Origin: an uncultured bacterium | GTDB lineage: Bacteria; Acidobacteriota; Aminicenantia; Aminicenantales; CALLJL01 | Reading direction: 5' to 3' | Assembly (NCBI GenBank): GCA_938092135.1 | Contig: CALLJL010000013.1 | Coordinates: forward strand, 186,001-250,000 | DNA: 64,000 nucleotides | Part shown: one piece after another, positions 55,154 through 64,000 of the stretch | Numbering within the stretch: the stretch's first letter is position 1 | How the letters are laid out: each line of letters starts with the position of its first letter | Position numbers and translations under genes: made by a program | The notes under the pieces: generated by a model | What the model was told of the DNA's origin: nothing | The model's database searches: none | What the model saw: the letters and a program-made list of their open reading frames with translations, nothing else

Positions 55154-55501
55154 CGATGCTGACTCTTTTCGCCTTTATTATGCTGAAGAGATTAAGTTGA
55201 AACAAGGCATTTATTAAATTTTGGTCTTAAGTTTGAATAAAAGATTCAAAACCTCTCTGACTCACTGAATTTTTAATTTCTAAGTTTTAAACCTTTTGAA
55301 ATTTTTAACATACTTCATACCATTTCTAATTAAGAACCTAGAACCTCGATTTAAATGAAGCTTCATTTAGCTTTAAATGAATAAGAAAAACCATATCTCA
55401 ATTTAAGCCATTATTTTAAATAAGCATACTTTAGTCAATTTTCATAGCCTATGGTTATTTTTTTAAGGGAAAAATAGATTTAAAATTAATAGCGGCACAT
55501 C
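55154..55501. other. Gap upstream of the TPR-glycosidase gene
   Basis: A 348-base AT-rich region. It contains one 18-bp perfect palindrome (55352-55369) and no recognisable gene. Confidence 0.4.
55352..55369. repeat. 18-bp perfect palindrome
   Basis: TAAATGAAGCTTCATTTA is a perfect palindrome without a loop. It might be an operator for the gene transcribed leftward from 55153, about 200 bases away, or a terminator fragment for the M28 gene. Single copy seen. Confidence 0.35.
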
Positions 55502-58270
55502 TTATTTATCAAGAACAATAATGGATTCATCCCAGCTGGGAAGACCAAGACGATTAACTGCCTTTACAGAAATTTTTAAATTGAATTTTTTATTTTTCGC
55601 TTCCGTCTTTTTCGCCACAGAGCCCTTAGTTAATTCTTCTATTTTGAATAAAACTTGTGTGGCTTTCACTTTTTTCTTTATGATTTGATCTTTATTGGCA
55701 AGCTGGCATGTAACTATATAGTGATCGATCCCCTTTTCTGGGTTAGGCGACCAGGAAATTTCTACTATTTTATCTTTTTTTATGGAGGCCTTGACTTCGC
55801 GGACAGGCGAAGGACTCGAGACCATCATAATAACTGTAGCCACCATAAATTTTGTGGCCTCCTCAATCAACTCCTGATTGACGACTTCGAGCCGGTCAAG
55901 GGCGGTGTGGTAATAGGGATTACCTAAAACGGGGTGAGAGCCAAGGCCACTGATAACATGGCCAAAGGCTTCAAAGAGAGGAACGGCATCCGTTGATTTA
56001 ATATAACGAGAATCATAAGTGACCATGCGGGAGAAGCCAATTGAAGCCGCATGCATCAAATCTCGCAGCCCAGGATTAGCATAACGGATAGTATTATCAA
56101 GGCGATGATCTTCAGTCCAGCCAATGGTATCATTGTTAATGGCTCCGAGAACTAGAAGATTTTTTTCTTTGGCTAAGCGCGCAAATTCTCGGCTACCCCA
56201 GAGTCCTGATTCTTCACCGGTAAAGGCGGCAAAAATGAGACTTGACGGTAAAGGGTATCGGGCAAGAACCCTGGCTGTTTCCAAAAGAACAGCGGTTGAT
56301 GAGGAGTTATCGTCGGCGCCTGGACCGCGAGCGACAGAATCAAAATGGCTGCTCAAAACATAATATAGATCTGGATTTTCGGTGCCCCTTAAAGTGGCCA
56401 CGACATTGGCCGTTTTATAGGGCCGATCGGGAAGCCACTGAAGTTCAGGTTCATAACCAAAGGAAGTTAGGGTTCTCTGAAGATAGTCTATGGCTTTAAG
56501 ATTGCCGGGTTGACTTACATGTTTAGAGTCAAAATCAAAAAGAGTTTTCTGATATTCATATAAACGACGCCTCGAAACATCAGCTATTGCCTTTTTGATT
56601 TGCTTTTCCAGGGGCTTAATGAATTCCTCAGCTTTTGCCCGTAGTGCCGCCTCCGCCTTATATTGGTTTCTAAGTCTTGTCAACAATTCTTCTTTAGTTA
56701 TTTTTTCGGAAAAGTTAAGTAAATAGACTCCCCGTTCGGGCGAGATTGTATCGCCGTCATAATCGGCCACGACAACCATCGCCTTACCTTCAGGATGAAT
56801 AGCCCATTCATACTCGGGAACAATGGTTCTTATGGTTTCATTGTGGAAAAGCCGCATAACTTTTCCTTCTTTAAGATCATAAAGGAAGGAACGGCTATGT
56901 CTGGGCTCGCCTTTAATAGCCATCAATTTGTTAATTGTAAGAAAGCGGGGTTGACGATCAGGCTGAATTTCACGCGTCACTCTTTGTTCTTTTTTAGTCT
57001 CCCCATCGATAACAATAATTTCATTATTATTATCAAGAGATATTTCCAGGGCCAGCTGGCGACCATCAGGGGAATAAGAGGGGGATGAAATGGCCATAGT
57101 GGTTTTCTTAAGAATAGTAGAAGTTAGGTTTTCATCTAGTTTAAGCAAATTCAAAACGTTTTCATTTCCGTCGCGACTAATAAAAACCAGGCTATTACCC
57201 TGCGGAGAGATAACCGGCGAACTTCCTTCATAAGTTTTTACCTTTCCGGTGGCTAAATCAAGAAGAGAAAACGATCGTACTTGCAGGCGAGCGAACTGGC
57301 CAGGCGAGCTACCCTGTGGTTGACCAGTGGATATTGTTTGGGGCTGGGAAAAGGGTTGATTTTCGTCACTTTCGCTTCTTCGAGGGGCTTGAGCCTGCCG
57401 GCCAAAAGGATCGGTTAAGGAATTGGAGTAAAGAAGAAAACGACCTCCAGGAAGAGCGACCGGATTTATTTTAAAGCCTGGACCTAGAGTTAATGGAGTT
57501 AACGATGAGGAGTCGTCTCCATCTAACGAAAGGGAATAAATTTGATTAGCTCCAGTTTCTTCTGGCTTTGAACCTACCAGGAAAATTTTGCGGCCATCAG
57601 CACTGAAAACCAAATCGCTTTTAAGTAATGAGCCCAGTTCAAATTGCCTTTCCTGACCATTTTGAAGATCCCTCAAAACTATTTTGGCCTCTTTGGCTTC
57701 AAGTAAAGCTAGTTGTGATTGAAGCTCGAATATTTTAGTTCGATCAAAGGTAACGGAAGCATTTAATTCCGCCAATTCTTTCCTGATTCTGGCTATTTCT
57801 TCTGATTGCTTAACTTGAAGATAGGCAAATAGGTGGTCGAAGGTCGAAAAAACCCCCTTGTAACCACTTATCTCAGCAATCTTCTGGTAACTCGGGCTTG
57901 TTCTGAAAATCAAAATGCCAGGATTTTCCCTTGGGCCATAATCGATGGCTAGATAAAAGCCGTTGGGCGAAAAACGTGGATTACGTCCATCGGGAGCAAG
58001 CTCGGTAATTTTAAAGAGCGAACCAGTAAGAAGAGCAATTCTTTCAAAGGTAGTTTCATCGGGAGAGCTTGAAATAATTCTTTCGAAACCCTTAAGGGCC
58101 ACTAAATAATCGCCCCTATCCCAGGCATCGATGAGCCTATCGAGATCGTCATTGGTCGGATCAATGAAAGTTTTAGGCCAACTAGCTAGGAGGAAAGATT
58201 GAGGTTTAAAAGAAATGATAACTAATGTTAGGGTAATTATAGTGGCCAGAAAAATTGTTCTTTTTCCCAT
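55502..58270 (-). CDS. M28-family aminopeptidase with beta-propeller, exported
   Basis: Start placed at the ATG at 58270, which has AGAGG upstream and begins MGKRTIFLATIITLTLVII, a signal peptide; in-frame starts at 58285 and 58288 add up to six residues. A PD40-like propeller occupies about residues 60-510. The M28 zinc peptidase follows: ligands, counted from the longest start at 58288, are H648 (SHFDS), D659 (GADDNS), E693 (GEESG), D720 (NNDTIGW) and H794 (YYHTALD). A C-terminal Fn3-like domain (about 825-928) ends the protein. Aminopeptidase acting outside the cytoplasm. Confidence 0.92.
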   Translation of the reverse strand: MGKRTIFLATIITLTLVIISFKPQSFLLASWPKTFIDPTNDDLDRLIDAWDRGDYLVALKGFERIISSSPDETTFERIALLTGSLFKITELAPDGRNPRFSPNGFYLAIDYGPRENPGILIFRTSPSYQKIAEISGYKGVFSTFDHLFAYLQVKQSEEIARIRKELAELNASVTFDRTKIFELQSQLALLEAKEAKIVLRDLQNGQERQFELGSLLKSDLVFSADGRKIFLVGSKPEETGANQIYSLSLDGDDSSSLTPLTLGPGFKINPVALPGGRFLLYSNSLTDPFGRQAQAPRRSESDENQPFSQPQTISTGQPQGSSPGQFARLQVRSFSLLDLATGKVKTYEGSSPVISPQGNSLVFISRDGNENVLNLLKLDENLTSTILKKTTMAISSPSYSPDGRQLALEISLDNNNEIIVIDGETKKEQRVTREIQPDRQPRFLTINKLMAIKGEPRHSRSFLYDLKEGKVMRLFHNETIRTIVPEYEWAIHPEGKAMVVVADYDGDTISPERGVYLLNFSEKITKEELLTRLRNQYKAEAALRAKAEEFIKPLEKQIKKAIADVSRRRLYEYQKTLFDFDSKHVSQPGNLKAIDYLQRTLTSFGYEPELQWLPDRPYKTANVVATLRGTENPDLYYVLSSHFDSVARGPGADDNSSSTAVLLETARVLARYPLPSSLIFAAFTGEESGLWGSREFARLAKEKNLLVLGAINNDTIGWTEDHRLDNTIRYANPGLRDLMHAASIGFSRMVTYDSRYIKSTDAVPLFEAFGHVISGLGSHPVLGNPYYHTALDRLEVVNQELIEEATKFMVATVIMMVSSPSPVREVKASIKKDKIVEISWSPNPEKGIDHYIVTCQLANKDQIIKKKVKATQVLFKIEELTKGSVAKKTEAKNKKFNLKISVKAVNRLGLPSWDESIIVLDK

Positions 58271-58404
58271 GATTCCTCTCTTCATCAAGCCTTATGGCAG
58301 AATAAATTTATATTCTTATTTAGGCCAGGAAACAACCTATTCTTACTTTTGGTTTGTTCTCTCCTAGTCAATGTGCCGAATTTACGAACTTTAAATGAAA
58401 TATT

Positions 58405-58920
58405 TTAAGAATGATAGACAGAATTTATAGCTTGGATAAGCTCATCGATTCGGGCTGAACTAAAGACAATTTTCTTCCCCTTTGAGTGATAAAATCTAAT
58501 GCCCTGATTTCCTTGAATGACATAAACTGTTTCGCCTTTATGGCTGCGGATACCGTAGCCCCCGAAGTCTTTTACAGCGGAGAAAGTGATTTTTTCATAA
58601 AGGGCGATTTCATGCCAGAGAAGGCAGCGAAAGCGGCGCTGAAAGGGGAAAAACCTATAATAGAAACCATCCGGGCGAACTTGCAAAATCAACTCGGTTC
58701 GGGCAAAAAGAAGAGGCAAAACTACGCCAAGGAGAAGAGTGAGCAAAATAACCAGCCAATCAGGCGCTGGATTTTTGCCCATAGGCTTGCCCAAAAGAAT
58801 TTGCTGAATAAAGATATACCAGACAACAATGGCCGGAATGATCAAAAGAAACTTAACCCAGGGTATAGAAAAGGTCTGCCTTTCCTCATATATAGGGGGA
58901 CTCAAACTTTTTCCATTCAT
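58405..58920 (-). CDS. Small membrane protein, DUF6141-like
   Basis: A 171-residue protein with two membrane helices (about residues 24-46 and 56-75). A C-terminal PH-like beta domain starts ELILQVRPDGFYYRFFPFQRR and continues IRSHKGETVYVIQGNQGIRF. The start EERQTFSIPWVK and the layout resemble DUF6141 proteins of unknown function. Monocistronic; no useful neighbours. Confidence 0.6.
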   Translation of the reverse strand: MNGKSLSPPIYEERQTFSIPWVKFLLIIPAIVVWYIFIQQILLGKPMGKNPAPDWLVILLTLLLGVVLPLLFARTELILQVRPDGFYYRFFPFQRRFRCLLWHEIALYEKITFSAVKDFGGYGIRSHKGETVYVIQGNQGIRFYHSKGKKIVFSSARIDELIQAINSVYHS

Positions 58921-59347
58921 TTTTTTGGTCTCTAAAAGAAGAACAACTGCCTTATACCCTTAATAAAAATAAAATTTAGTTACTTTAATTAATTCTATTG
59001 AAAATGAAATAAAAATTACAATCAAAAAATATCCACAAAAATTAAAGAAAGTCATCCTAAATAGCAAAATAAATTCTGGATAATAAAATAAATTTAGAAG
59101 GCGATGTTTTTACTGAAAATTTTAGGCCTTAAACGATTTTATCAACCGGAATAATTGCCTTTTTTTAAATTTATGAACTTATGTCACCACTTTCAAAGAT
59201 TGCTCGCGCCATTAATAAATTTATAATTATATTGAAAATCCCTGATTTATTAAAAAATTCAACAAAAGATAAGCAAATTCCGACTTAAAAATAGAAGTTG
59301 TTCTTCTGCTTTCTATGAAATATAATAAAAAGTTGATATAAGAAATT
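58921..59347. other. Divergent gap before the DUF362 gene
   Basis: A 427-base AT-rich region. Apart from the promoter at 59298-59326 I see no gene or clear structure. Confidence 0.4.
59298..59326 (+). promoter_or_regulatory. Promoter of the DUF362 gene
   Basis: TTGTTC (59298-59303), 17-base spacer and consensus TATAAT (59321-59326). The ATG is at 59348, so the leader is about 15 bases and has no clear ribosome site. Confidence 0.55.
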
Positions 59348-60937
59348 ATGAGTAAAGATCAAAATAAATCAGAAGGAAAGCAAAATTTGGTTAAAAACTG
59401 GACCAGGCGGGCCTTTTTCCATTTTCTGACCGGCGGATTTTTCTCTCCCCTAATGGTTAAATTTAAAGCTGAGAATCGATGGTCGACTAAAAACCTCAAT
59501 GACCTTTTCTTGGTCAAGGATATCCCTGACGATCCTTTTTATAACCCTAATAACCCAAATCTTCACCTGGGTGTAGATTCTCTTCTTTATTTGATGGCTG
59601 AGAAAGGATTGAAGTTTTATCGCTCGAGCCGTCCCAACTTCTTAGCCGGGCCTCAGGGGCTGATTGCGGCTAATGATGTTGTCCTGATCAAAGTCAATGC
59701 TCAATGGAAGCACCGGGGTTGCACCAACAGTGATCTCATCCGGGGACTTATTCAAAGAATTTTAGATCACCCCGATGGATTTGAGGGCGAAGTGGTCATC
59801 TTTGAAAATGGCCAAGGCCGGGGTAGCTTGGCTTGTGACACCAGCGCTGCTTATGGAGACAACTTGATTCGAGCTAATGCTAATGATGAAAGTCACAGTT
59901 TCACCTATTTGGTCAATAACATTTTTAATGACCGGAGGGTCTCCGCTTTTCTTCTTGATTCGGTGCGAGGCCATTTTATTGGCCCTAATGACCACGTCAG
60001 CGATGGCTATCGGCGGTATGAGAATGTTTCTTATCCCTGTTTTACAACCGCAGGCGGTCATAGAGTTGAGCTTCGGGAGGGCATCTGGCAAGGGCAAGGT
60101 TATAGCCAGAATTTAAAACTGATTAATGTCCCTGTTCTCAAGCATCATGACACTGGCGGCTCAGAAATCACGGCCTGTTTAAAACATTATTATGGTATTC
60201 TTTCCATGGCCGATGGATATAGTAGCTATCGGCATTATGAAGGCCTGGGCGAAACATGCGGCAAAATGATAGTTTCGGTAATAACGCCAGTCCTTAATAT
60301 TATTGATGCCATTTGGGTTTCCCATAAATCACTCACCGGCTACCCCCCCTCCACTACCTTCAGGGCCAACATGATTCTGGCCAGTCAGGATCCGGTCGCA
60401 GCCGATTATTGGGCAGCTAAATATATTCTTTATCCCATTGATTATAATTTTCGCCATCATCCCCAATTCCCTGGAATCGATAAATGGCTGGCAGCTGCTG
60501 AGGAGATAATTAACAGTCGAGGTGGACTTAGGAATCCAGAGAAGGGAATTATGGTCAACAAGGTAACTCGAGATGAGGCGGAAATGAATGTCCTCTGGAC
60601 GAAGGCAGGTGATTTTCTTCGGGGTGTAAAAATAAGTGTTTCGAGCGAAGAGCTTTCTTTTGTTTTTGCTGGTTCCCGGGGGCCACGAATAAAAGAAAAA
60701 AATATTTTCCTTTCCTTCACTGAAGATTATCCCTTCGCCTGGTGGGCCGAAGCAAGCGAGGATTGGCTGATGGTTTTGCCTGGTTCAGGTCTTGGGAAAA
60801 ATAGCCTAACGATTCGAATTGATGTTTCAGGTATGCCCTCAGGAAATTACCAGGCCTTTCTGTCCGTCCATTGCCCCCAGGCAGTTAACTCGCCTTTGCG
60901 GCTGCCGGTGAAATTGGCGATTGTTCATGATAAATAA
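59348..60937 (+). CDS. DUF362 protein with Tat-like signal and C-terminal beta domain
   Basis: A 529-residue protein. The start has TRRAFFHFLTGGFF, a Tat-like twin-arginine leader (residues 19-34). Residues about 75-395 are DUF362: NDVVLIKVNAQW, LINVPVLKHHDTGGSEITACLKHYYG and ASQDPVAADYWAAK. A C-terminal all-beta domain (about 430-525; WLMVLPGSGLGKNSLTIRID) resembles BACON-type adhesion domains. DUF362 proteins are often linked to Fe-S centres but no ferredoxin-type cysteine cluster is present here. Function unknown. Confidence 0.82.
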   Translation: MSKDQNKSEGKQNLVKNWTRRAFFHFLTGGFFSPLMVKFKAENRWSTKNLNDLFLVKDIPDDPFYNPNNPNLHLGVDSLLYLMAEKGLKFYRSSRPNFLAGPQGLIAANDVVLIKVNAQWKHRGCTNSDLIRGLIQRILDHPDGFEGEVVIFENGQGRGSLACDTSAAYGDNLIRANANDESHSFTYLVNNIFNDRRVSAFLLDSVRGHFIGPNDHVSDGYRRYENVSYPCFTTAGGHRVELREGIWQGQGYSQNLKLINVPVLKHHDTGGSEITACLKHYYGILSMADGYSSYRHYEGLGETCGKMIVSVITPVLNIIDAIWVSHKSLTGYPPSTTFRANMILASQDPVAADYWAAKYILYPIDYNFRHHPQFPGIDKWLAAAEEIINSRGGLRNPEKGIMVNKVTRDEAEMNVLWTKAGDFLRGVKISVSSEELSFVFAGSRGPRIKEKNIFLSFTEDYPFAWWAEASEDWLMVLPGSGLGKNSLTIRIDVSGMPSGNYQAFLSVHCPQAVNSPLRLPVKLAIVHDK

Positions 60938-61061
60938 CCTTCTCTTTCTTTAAATTGCTCCTAAGGTAAGAGATCGAACTTCGAAATTAAATTCAATTTT
61001 GATCATATTACCAGATTTAGATTTTAATTTTCAGCTTCGCCGGGCAACCAATCCCCTATTT

Positions 61062-61083
61062 CCTCCATTTCCTTTTTTGGAGG
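61062..61083 (+). terminator. Hairpin downstream of the DUF362 gene
   Basis: CCTCCA (61062-61067) and TGGAGG (61078-61083) pair around a 10-base loop, then CTTTTAAAAG. It lies 125 bases after the stop; a weak terminator candidate. Confidence 0.3.
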
Positions 61084-61197
61084 CTTTTAAAAGACGACTT
61101 TTTGGCCTAACCTGATCCTTTTCTTTTGTCAAGTATCTATTTTTGGTTTGAATAAGGAAGCGCAAAAAGTAAAAAGGAGAGAAATGGGGAGGAGAAA

Positions 61198-63103
61198 ATG
61201 AAAAGGCTTAAATTAAAAGGCCAAATTTGCCTATTTCTTTTTTTTTATTTTATTTTATTTATTTTCGAGTAAGGGATTAGGTAAGGAGCCCCTAGTTCAA
61301 GAGGAGCCTTCTTCTCGGGATTTGAGCGCTTCCCTTAATTGGCCATTCCCACTTTGACTTTAGCTGGCTTTGCCTATGGGCAGAAACTATCCATGAAGTT
61401 GCCCGGCAGACTTTCTGGAATGTCCTTTATAAAATGGAGCAACTTCCTGGCTTGACTTTTGCTCGGAGCCAGGCTGCCTGTATGAAGAGGAAAAAATTTT
61501 CTACTCTGGCTTTCCTTAGTGGAGCTCGTGATTATTGCCCAGAAAGAGATCTTGATGAAGCCTGAAAAATTATTCGGCGGCGTTAATTCCAGATTTTCTC
61601 GAGGGTCACGTATCGGCCCGGTTTATGATGAGGTAAAAGATTTTTATGGAGAAGCTGAAAAGAAAGCCAAGCGGTCCCTGGATTTTTCTCTTGAAACCTT
61701 AAGCAATCAGATTGATACCTGGGGCGGGGGCATGCCTCTCATTGTTTTTAATTCTTTGCCCCGGGAAAGAACAGAGCCAGCCGCTTTTAGCCTGATTTTC
61801 CCTTCGCCCTTTAAATCCATATGGATTTTTGATACCTCCAACAACGAGGTCCTCTGTCAGATTTTGGGGATGAGGGAAGAAAATGGACAAGGGAGAGCGG
61901 AGCTTCTTTTTATCGCCCGAAATGTTCCTTCTCTTGGATACAAGACTTATCGGGTGGTCGCAAGCAATTCTTCAGTGAAAACAAAGAGAAAAGTCAAAGC
62001 CAATTGAGGGTTACAGCCATAGGCATTGAAAATGAATTTTTTAAGATTACTCTGATCCGAAAACAGGTTGGTGGCAGAGCCTTTGGGATAAGAAGAATAA
62101 GAGCGAGAGGTTCTATCCTCACCGGGTAATATCTTTGAGGCCATCGTTGATGAACCGGAAGCAATGTCAGCCTGGGAGTTAGGGCTGAAAGAATTAAAAA
62201 AGAATTGCTGAAGGGGATAATTCAAGATTAATTGAGAGAGAATCTCTAAATAAATTACGCGAAAAGACTAAAATGGATGGAGAAAAGAGGCCCTCGATGA
62301 GAGTCATTGGACAGGGACCGATTCGGTCAACCATCCGAGTTGGCTATAGCTTTAATAATTCAAAATTTATTCAAGATATCCAGCTTTATTTTGAATTGCC
62401 CCGAATCGATGTCCGGGTGTTTATGAACTGGCAGGGAAGAAATATTATGGTCAAAGCAGCAATTCCAGTGGCCCTGGAAAATCCAGTAGCCACTTTTGAG
62501 ATTCCCTTTGGAGCCATCAATCGACCGCCCACCGGAAATGAGGTTCCAACGGTTAAATTGATTTGAGTGAAAAAACAGGTCATTATGGCGTCAGCTTGCT
62601 CAATGATTCTCGCAATGGCTGCGATGAAAAAAATGTTATTCACCTTTCGCTTATTCGCGGGGCTACTTATCCTTATCCTGAAGCTGATCGAGGACAAGTG
62701 AGCTGCTTTACTCCCCTTATCCACATTTAGGGACATGGAAAGAAGCCCTAAGTTTTCGGCGAGCTCTCGTGAATTCCATAATCCTCTTTGGACAAAAAAG
62801 GCCATGATGTACCCTGGCAAGCTCAGTTTAGTGCATTCTTTTAGGCCCGTCTTCCCAGAAAACATTATCCTTACAGTCTTCAAAAAGCAGGCCGGATATG
62901 GCCAGCGTAGCCTAATCCTGCGACTTTAGGAGATTTCTGGCCAAGAGACTGAGGCTAAAATTGAACTATCTAAGGAAATGGAAATTTGGGAAGCAGACTT
63001 GATAGAGAGACCTCACATCAAATTGAGCCCACCTCAAAAGATAGTCCAGTTCAAGGTGAAACCCTATGAGATAAAAACCCTTCTTCTTAATTTCAAAAGA
63101 TGA
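61198..63103 (+). pseudogene. GH38 alpha-mannosidase pseudogene
   Basis: Remains of an exported alpha-mannosidase. An ATG at 61198 with GGAGGAG gives a signal peptide that stops after 23 codons. In another frame comes GHSHFDFSWLCLWAETIHEV...QLPGLTFARSQAA, the GH38 catalytic start. The central catalytic part is missing, apparently by deletion near 61480-61560. C-terminal GH38 pieces follow: MPLIVFNSLPRERTEP, STIRVGYSFNNSKFIQDIQL, FEIPFGAINRPPTGNEVP, KTGHYGVSLLNDSRNGCD, and SGQETEAKIELSKEMEIWEADL ending at 63103. Several stops and frame changes separate them. Intact enzymes trim mannose from glycans. Confidence 0.8.
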
Positions 63104-63434
63104 TAATTTTTTGTCTGGCCCATCTGGATTGGCTTCAAGATTTTTTGTTTACAAGAGAGAATTAAAAAGATAGTTTTTATGAACTGGCTAATGAAAAGAT
63201 AGGTCATTAAAGCGCCAAAATAAATTAAATGGCTGTCATAAGATCAGGGTTAATATTTTTTTCGATTTATAAATAGAGAAAAAAGTAAAATTAAGGAATT
63301 TTAATTAAAAAGAAAAGCCATTAAAATAGAAATAAAATTAGGCATGATTGGCCGAAGATTGAGAAGGGAAAGTAAATAAAGATGAAAAGTAGGAAGCTTA
63401 AAAAATGTTTGTGTCCCCATTTTAGGAGGGTGAA
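63104..63434. other. Gap before the Clp-fold protease gene
   Basis: A 331-base AT-rich region without a gene. Its right end holds copy 2 of the 24-bp repeat and the ribosome site of the next gene. Confidence 0.4.
63400..63423 (+). repeat. 24-bp repeat, copy 2 (leader of Clp-fold protease)
   Basis: Identical to 55111-55134 on the minus strand. Here the bases would encode MFVSPF then stop, directly before AGGAGGG and the ATG at 63435, so a copy of a coding start has become leader sequence, or both derive from a mobile sequence. Confidence 0.6.
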
Positions 63435-64000
63435 ATGAATACAGCCATGGGTAGTCTCTGGAGCCTTTTCTGGATTTTTCTGATCATTGTTTCCTTGATG
63501 CCAGCTATACAGAAAAAAGTTTTAGAGAATAAGCGGCTTTCCCTGATGAGGCGCCTTGAGATAAAACGTCAGTCCCGGGTTATTTCCCTCATCCACCGCC
63601 AGGAGACCATGAGGTTCCTCGGTTTTCCCCTAATGCGCTATATTGATATTAATGATTCGGAGGAAGTGCTCAGGGCCATCCGTATGACTCCTGAAGATAT
63701 GCCGATTGATCTAATCATTCATACGCCAGGTGGCTTGGTTCTTTCTACTGAGCAGATAGCTCTGGCTTTAGTTCGCCATAAAGGCAAGGTCACCGTTTTT
63801 GTCCCCCATTATGCTATGTCAGGGGGAACGCTAATTTGTTTAGCTGCTGATGAAATTGTCATGGATCCTAATGCGGTTTTGGGTCCTGTTGATCCACAAT
63901 TGGGTGAATTTCCCGCTGCCTCAATTCTCAAGGTGGTTAAAGAAAAGCCTATTAGTGAAATTGAGGATAAAACGCTCATTCTGGCTGACGTGGCGGAAAA
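63435..64000 (+). CDS. SDH-family Clp-fold serine protease, 5' part
   Basis: The first 188 codons of a membrane serine protease of the ClpP/crotonase fold; the gene runs out of the window. AGGAGGG lies four bases before the ATG. A membrane helix (residues 7-26) is followed by the protease core: PIDLIIHTPGGLVLSTEQIAL, the nucleophile serine in HYAMSGGTLICLAADEI (about residue 132), and NAVLGPVDPQLGEFP. It may process membrane or exported proteins. Confidence 0.9.
   Translation, partial: MNTAMGSLWSLFWIFLIIVSLMPAIQKKVLENKRLSLMRRLEIKRQSRVISLIHRQETMRFLGFPLMRYIDINDSEEVLRAIRMTPEDMPIDLIIHTPGGLVLSTEQIALALVRHKGKVTVFVPHYAMSGGTLICLAADEIVMDPNAVLGPVDPQLGEFPAASILKVVKEKPISEIEDKTLILADVAE

Noticed and set aside
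1-64000. tRNA, rRNA, CRISPR arrays, insertion sequences, riboswitches
   Set aside because: I looked through the intergenic regions and found no cloverleaf, spaced repeat array, transposase or known riboswitch consensus. A covariance-model search could still find a small RNA.

Overview
The window looks like a piece of a bacterial chromosome of moderate GC (about 40% by eye), probably from an anaerobic or facultative diderm that respires with multihaem c-type cytochromes. The Rnf complex, DUF5916 barrel, several exported S9/M28/M3 peptidases, a six-bladed beta-propeller family protein and GH38/GH-A type glycosidases together resemble what I know of Candidatus Aminicenantes / Acidobacteriota-like lineages. 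That assignment is an inference; no rRNA gene is present to test it.

Layout. 1-0.5 kb: 3' end of dnaN. 0.6-7.7 kb (minus): one compact operon rnfC-D-G-E-A-B, then an RseC-like protein, a Tat-exported NusG-domain-II protein and ApbE, the FMN transferase that would flavinylate RnfG and RnfD. 7.9-10.3 kb (plus): a GNAT-like protein and an AIR-synthase-family protein. 10.6-23.5 kb (minus): a large respiratory region with an HAO-like octahaem cytochrome, ResB and CcsA (cytochrome c maturation), an 18-haem NapC-like cytochrome, a Rieske protein, a b6-type cytochrome b fused to subunit IV, a 9-haem cytochrome, a c554-like tetrahaem protein, and a second unit of two 11-haem membrane-anchored cytochromes plus a di-haem cytochrome b. 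23.9-25.8 kb (plus): a DUF1858 protein and a DUF438/hemerythrin/PAS protein. 26.1-31.0 kb (minus): a decahaem DmsE/MtrA-like cytochrome, a beta-barrel and a second decahaem protein, i.e. a candidate porin-cytochrome conduit across the outer membrane, followed by an Rrf2 regulator.

31.9-64 kb is more ordinary and partly decaying: an arsM pseudogene, an M3 peptidase, an exported aminotransferase, a NicO-type transporter, Lrp and glutamine synthetase, a broken secreted-peptide/beta-propeller pair, an S9 peptidase, a double-ACT protein, an exported flavin reductase, an MFS transporter, a DUF5916 barrel, a 1311-residue TPR plus glycosidase-like protein, an M28 peptidase, a DUF362 protein, a GH38 alpha-mannosidase pseudogene and the start of a SDH-type Clp-fold serine protease.

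How the parts may work together (inference): Rnf couples ferredoxin/NADH redox chemistry to an ion gradient. The Rieske/cytochrome b and di-haem cytochrome b units move quinol electrons into periplasmic multihaem cytochromes. The conduit would carry them to the cell surface. Eight cytochromes here hold 81 c-type haem-binding motifs in about 20 kb. The exact combination of octahaem, 18-haem, Rieske/b6, 9-haem and paired 11-haem proteins is the most interesting part of the window.
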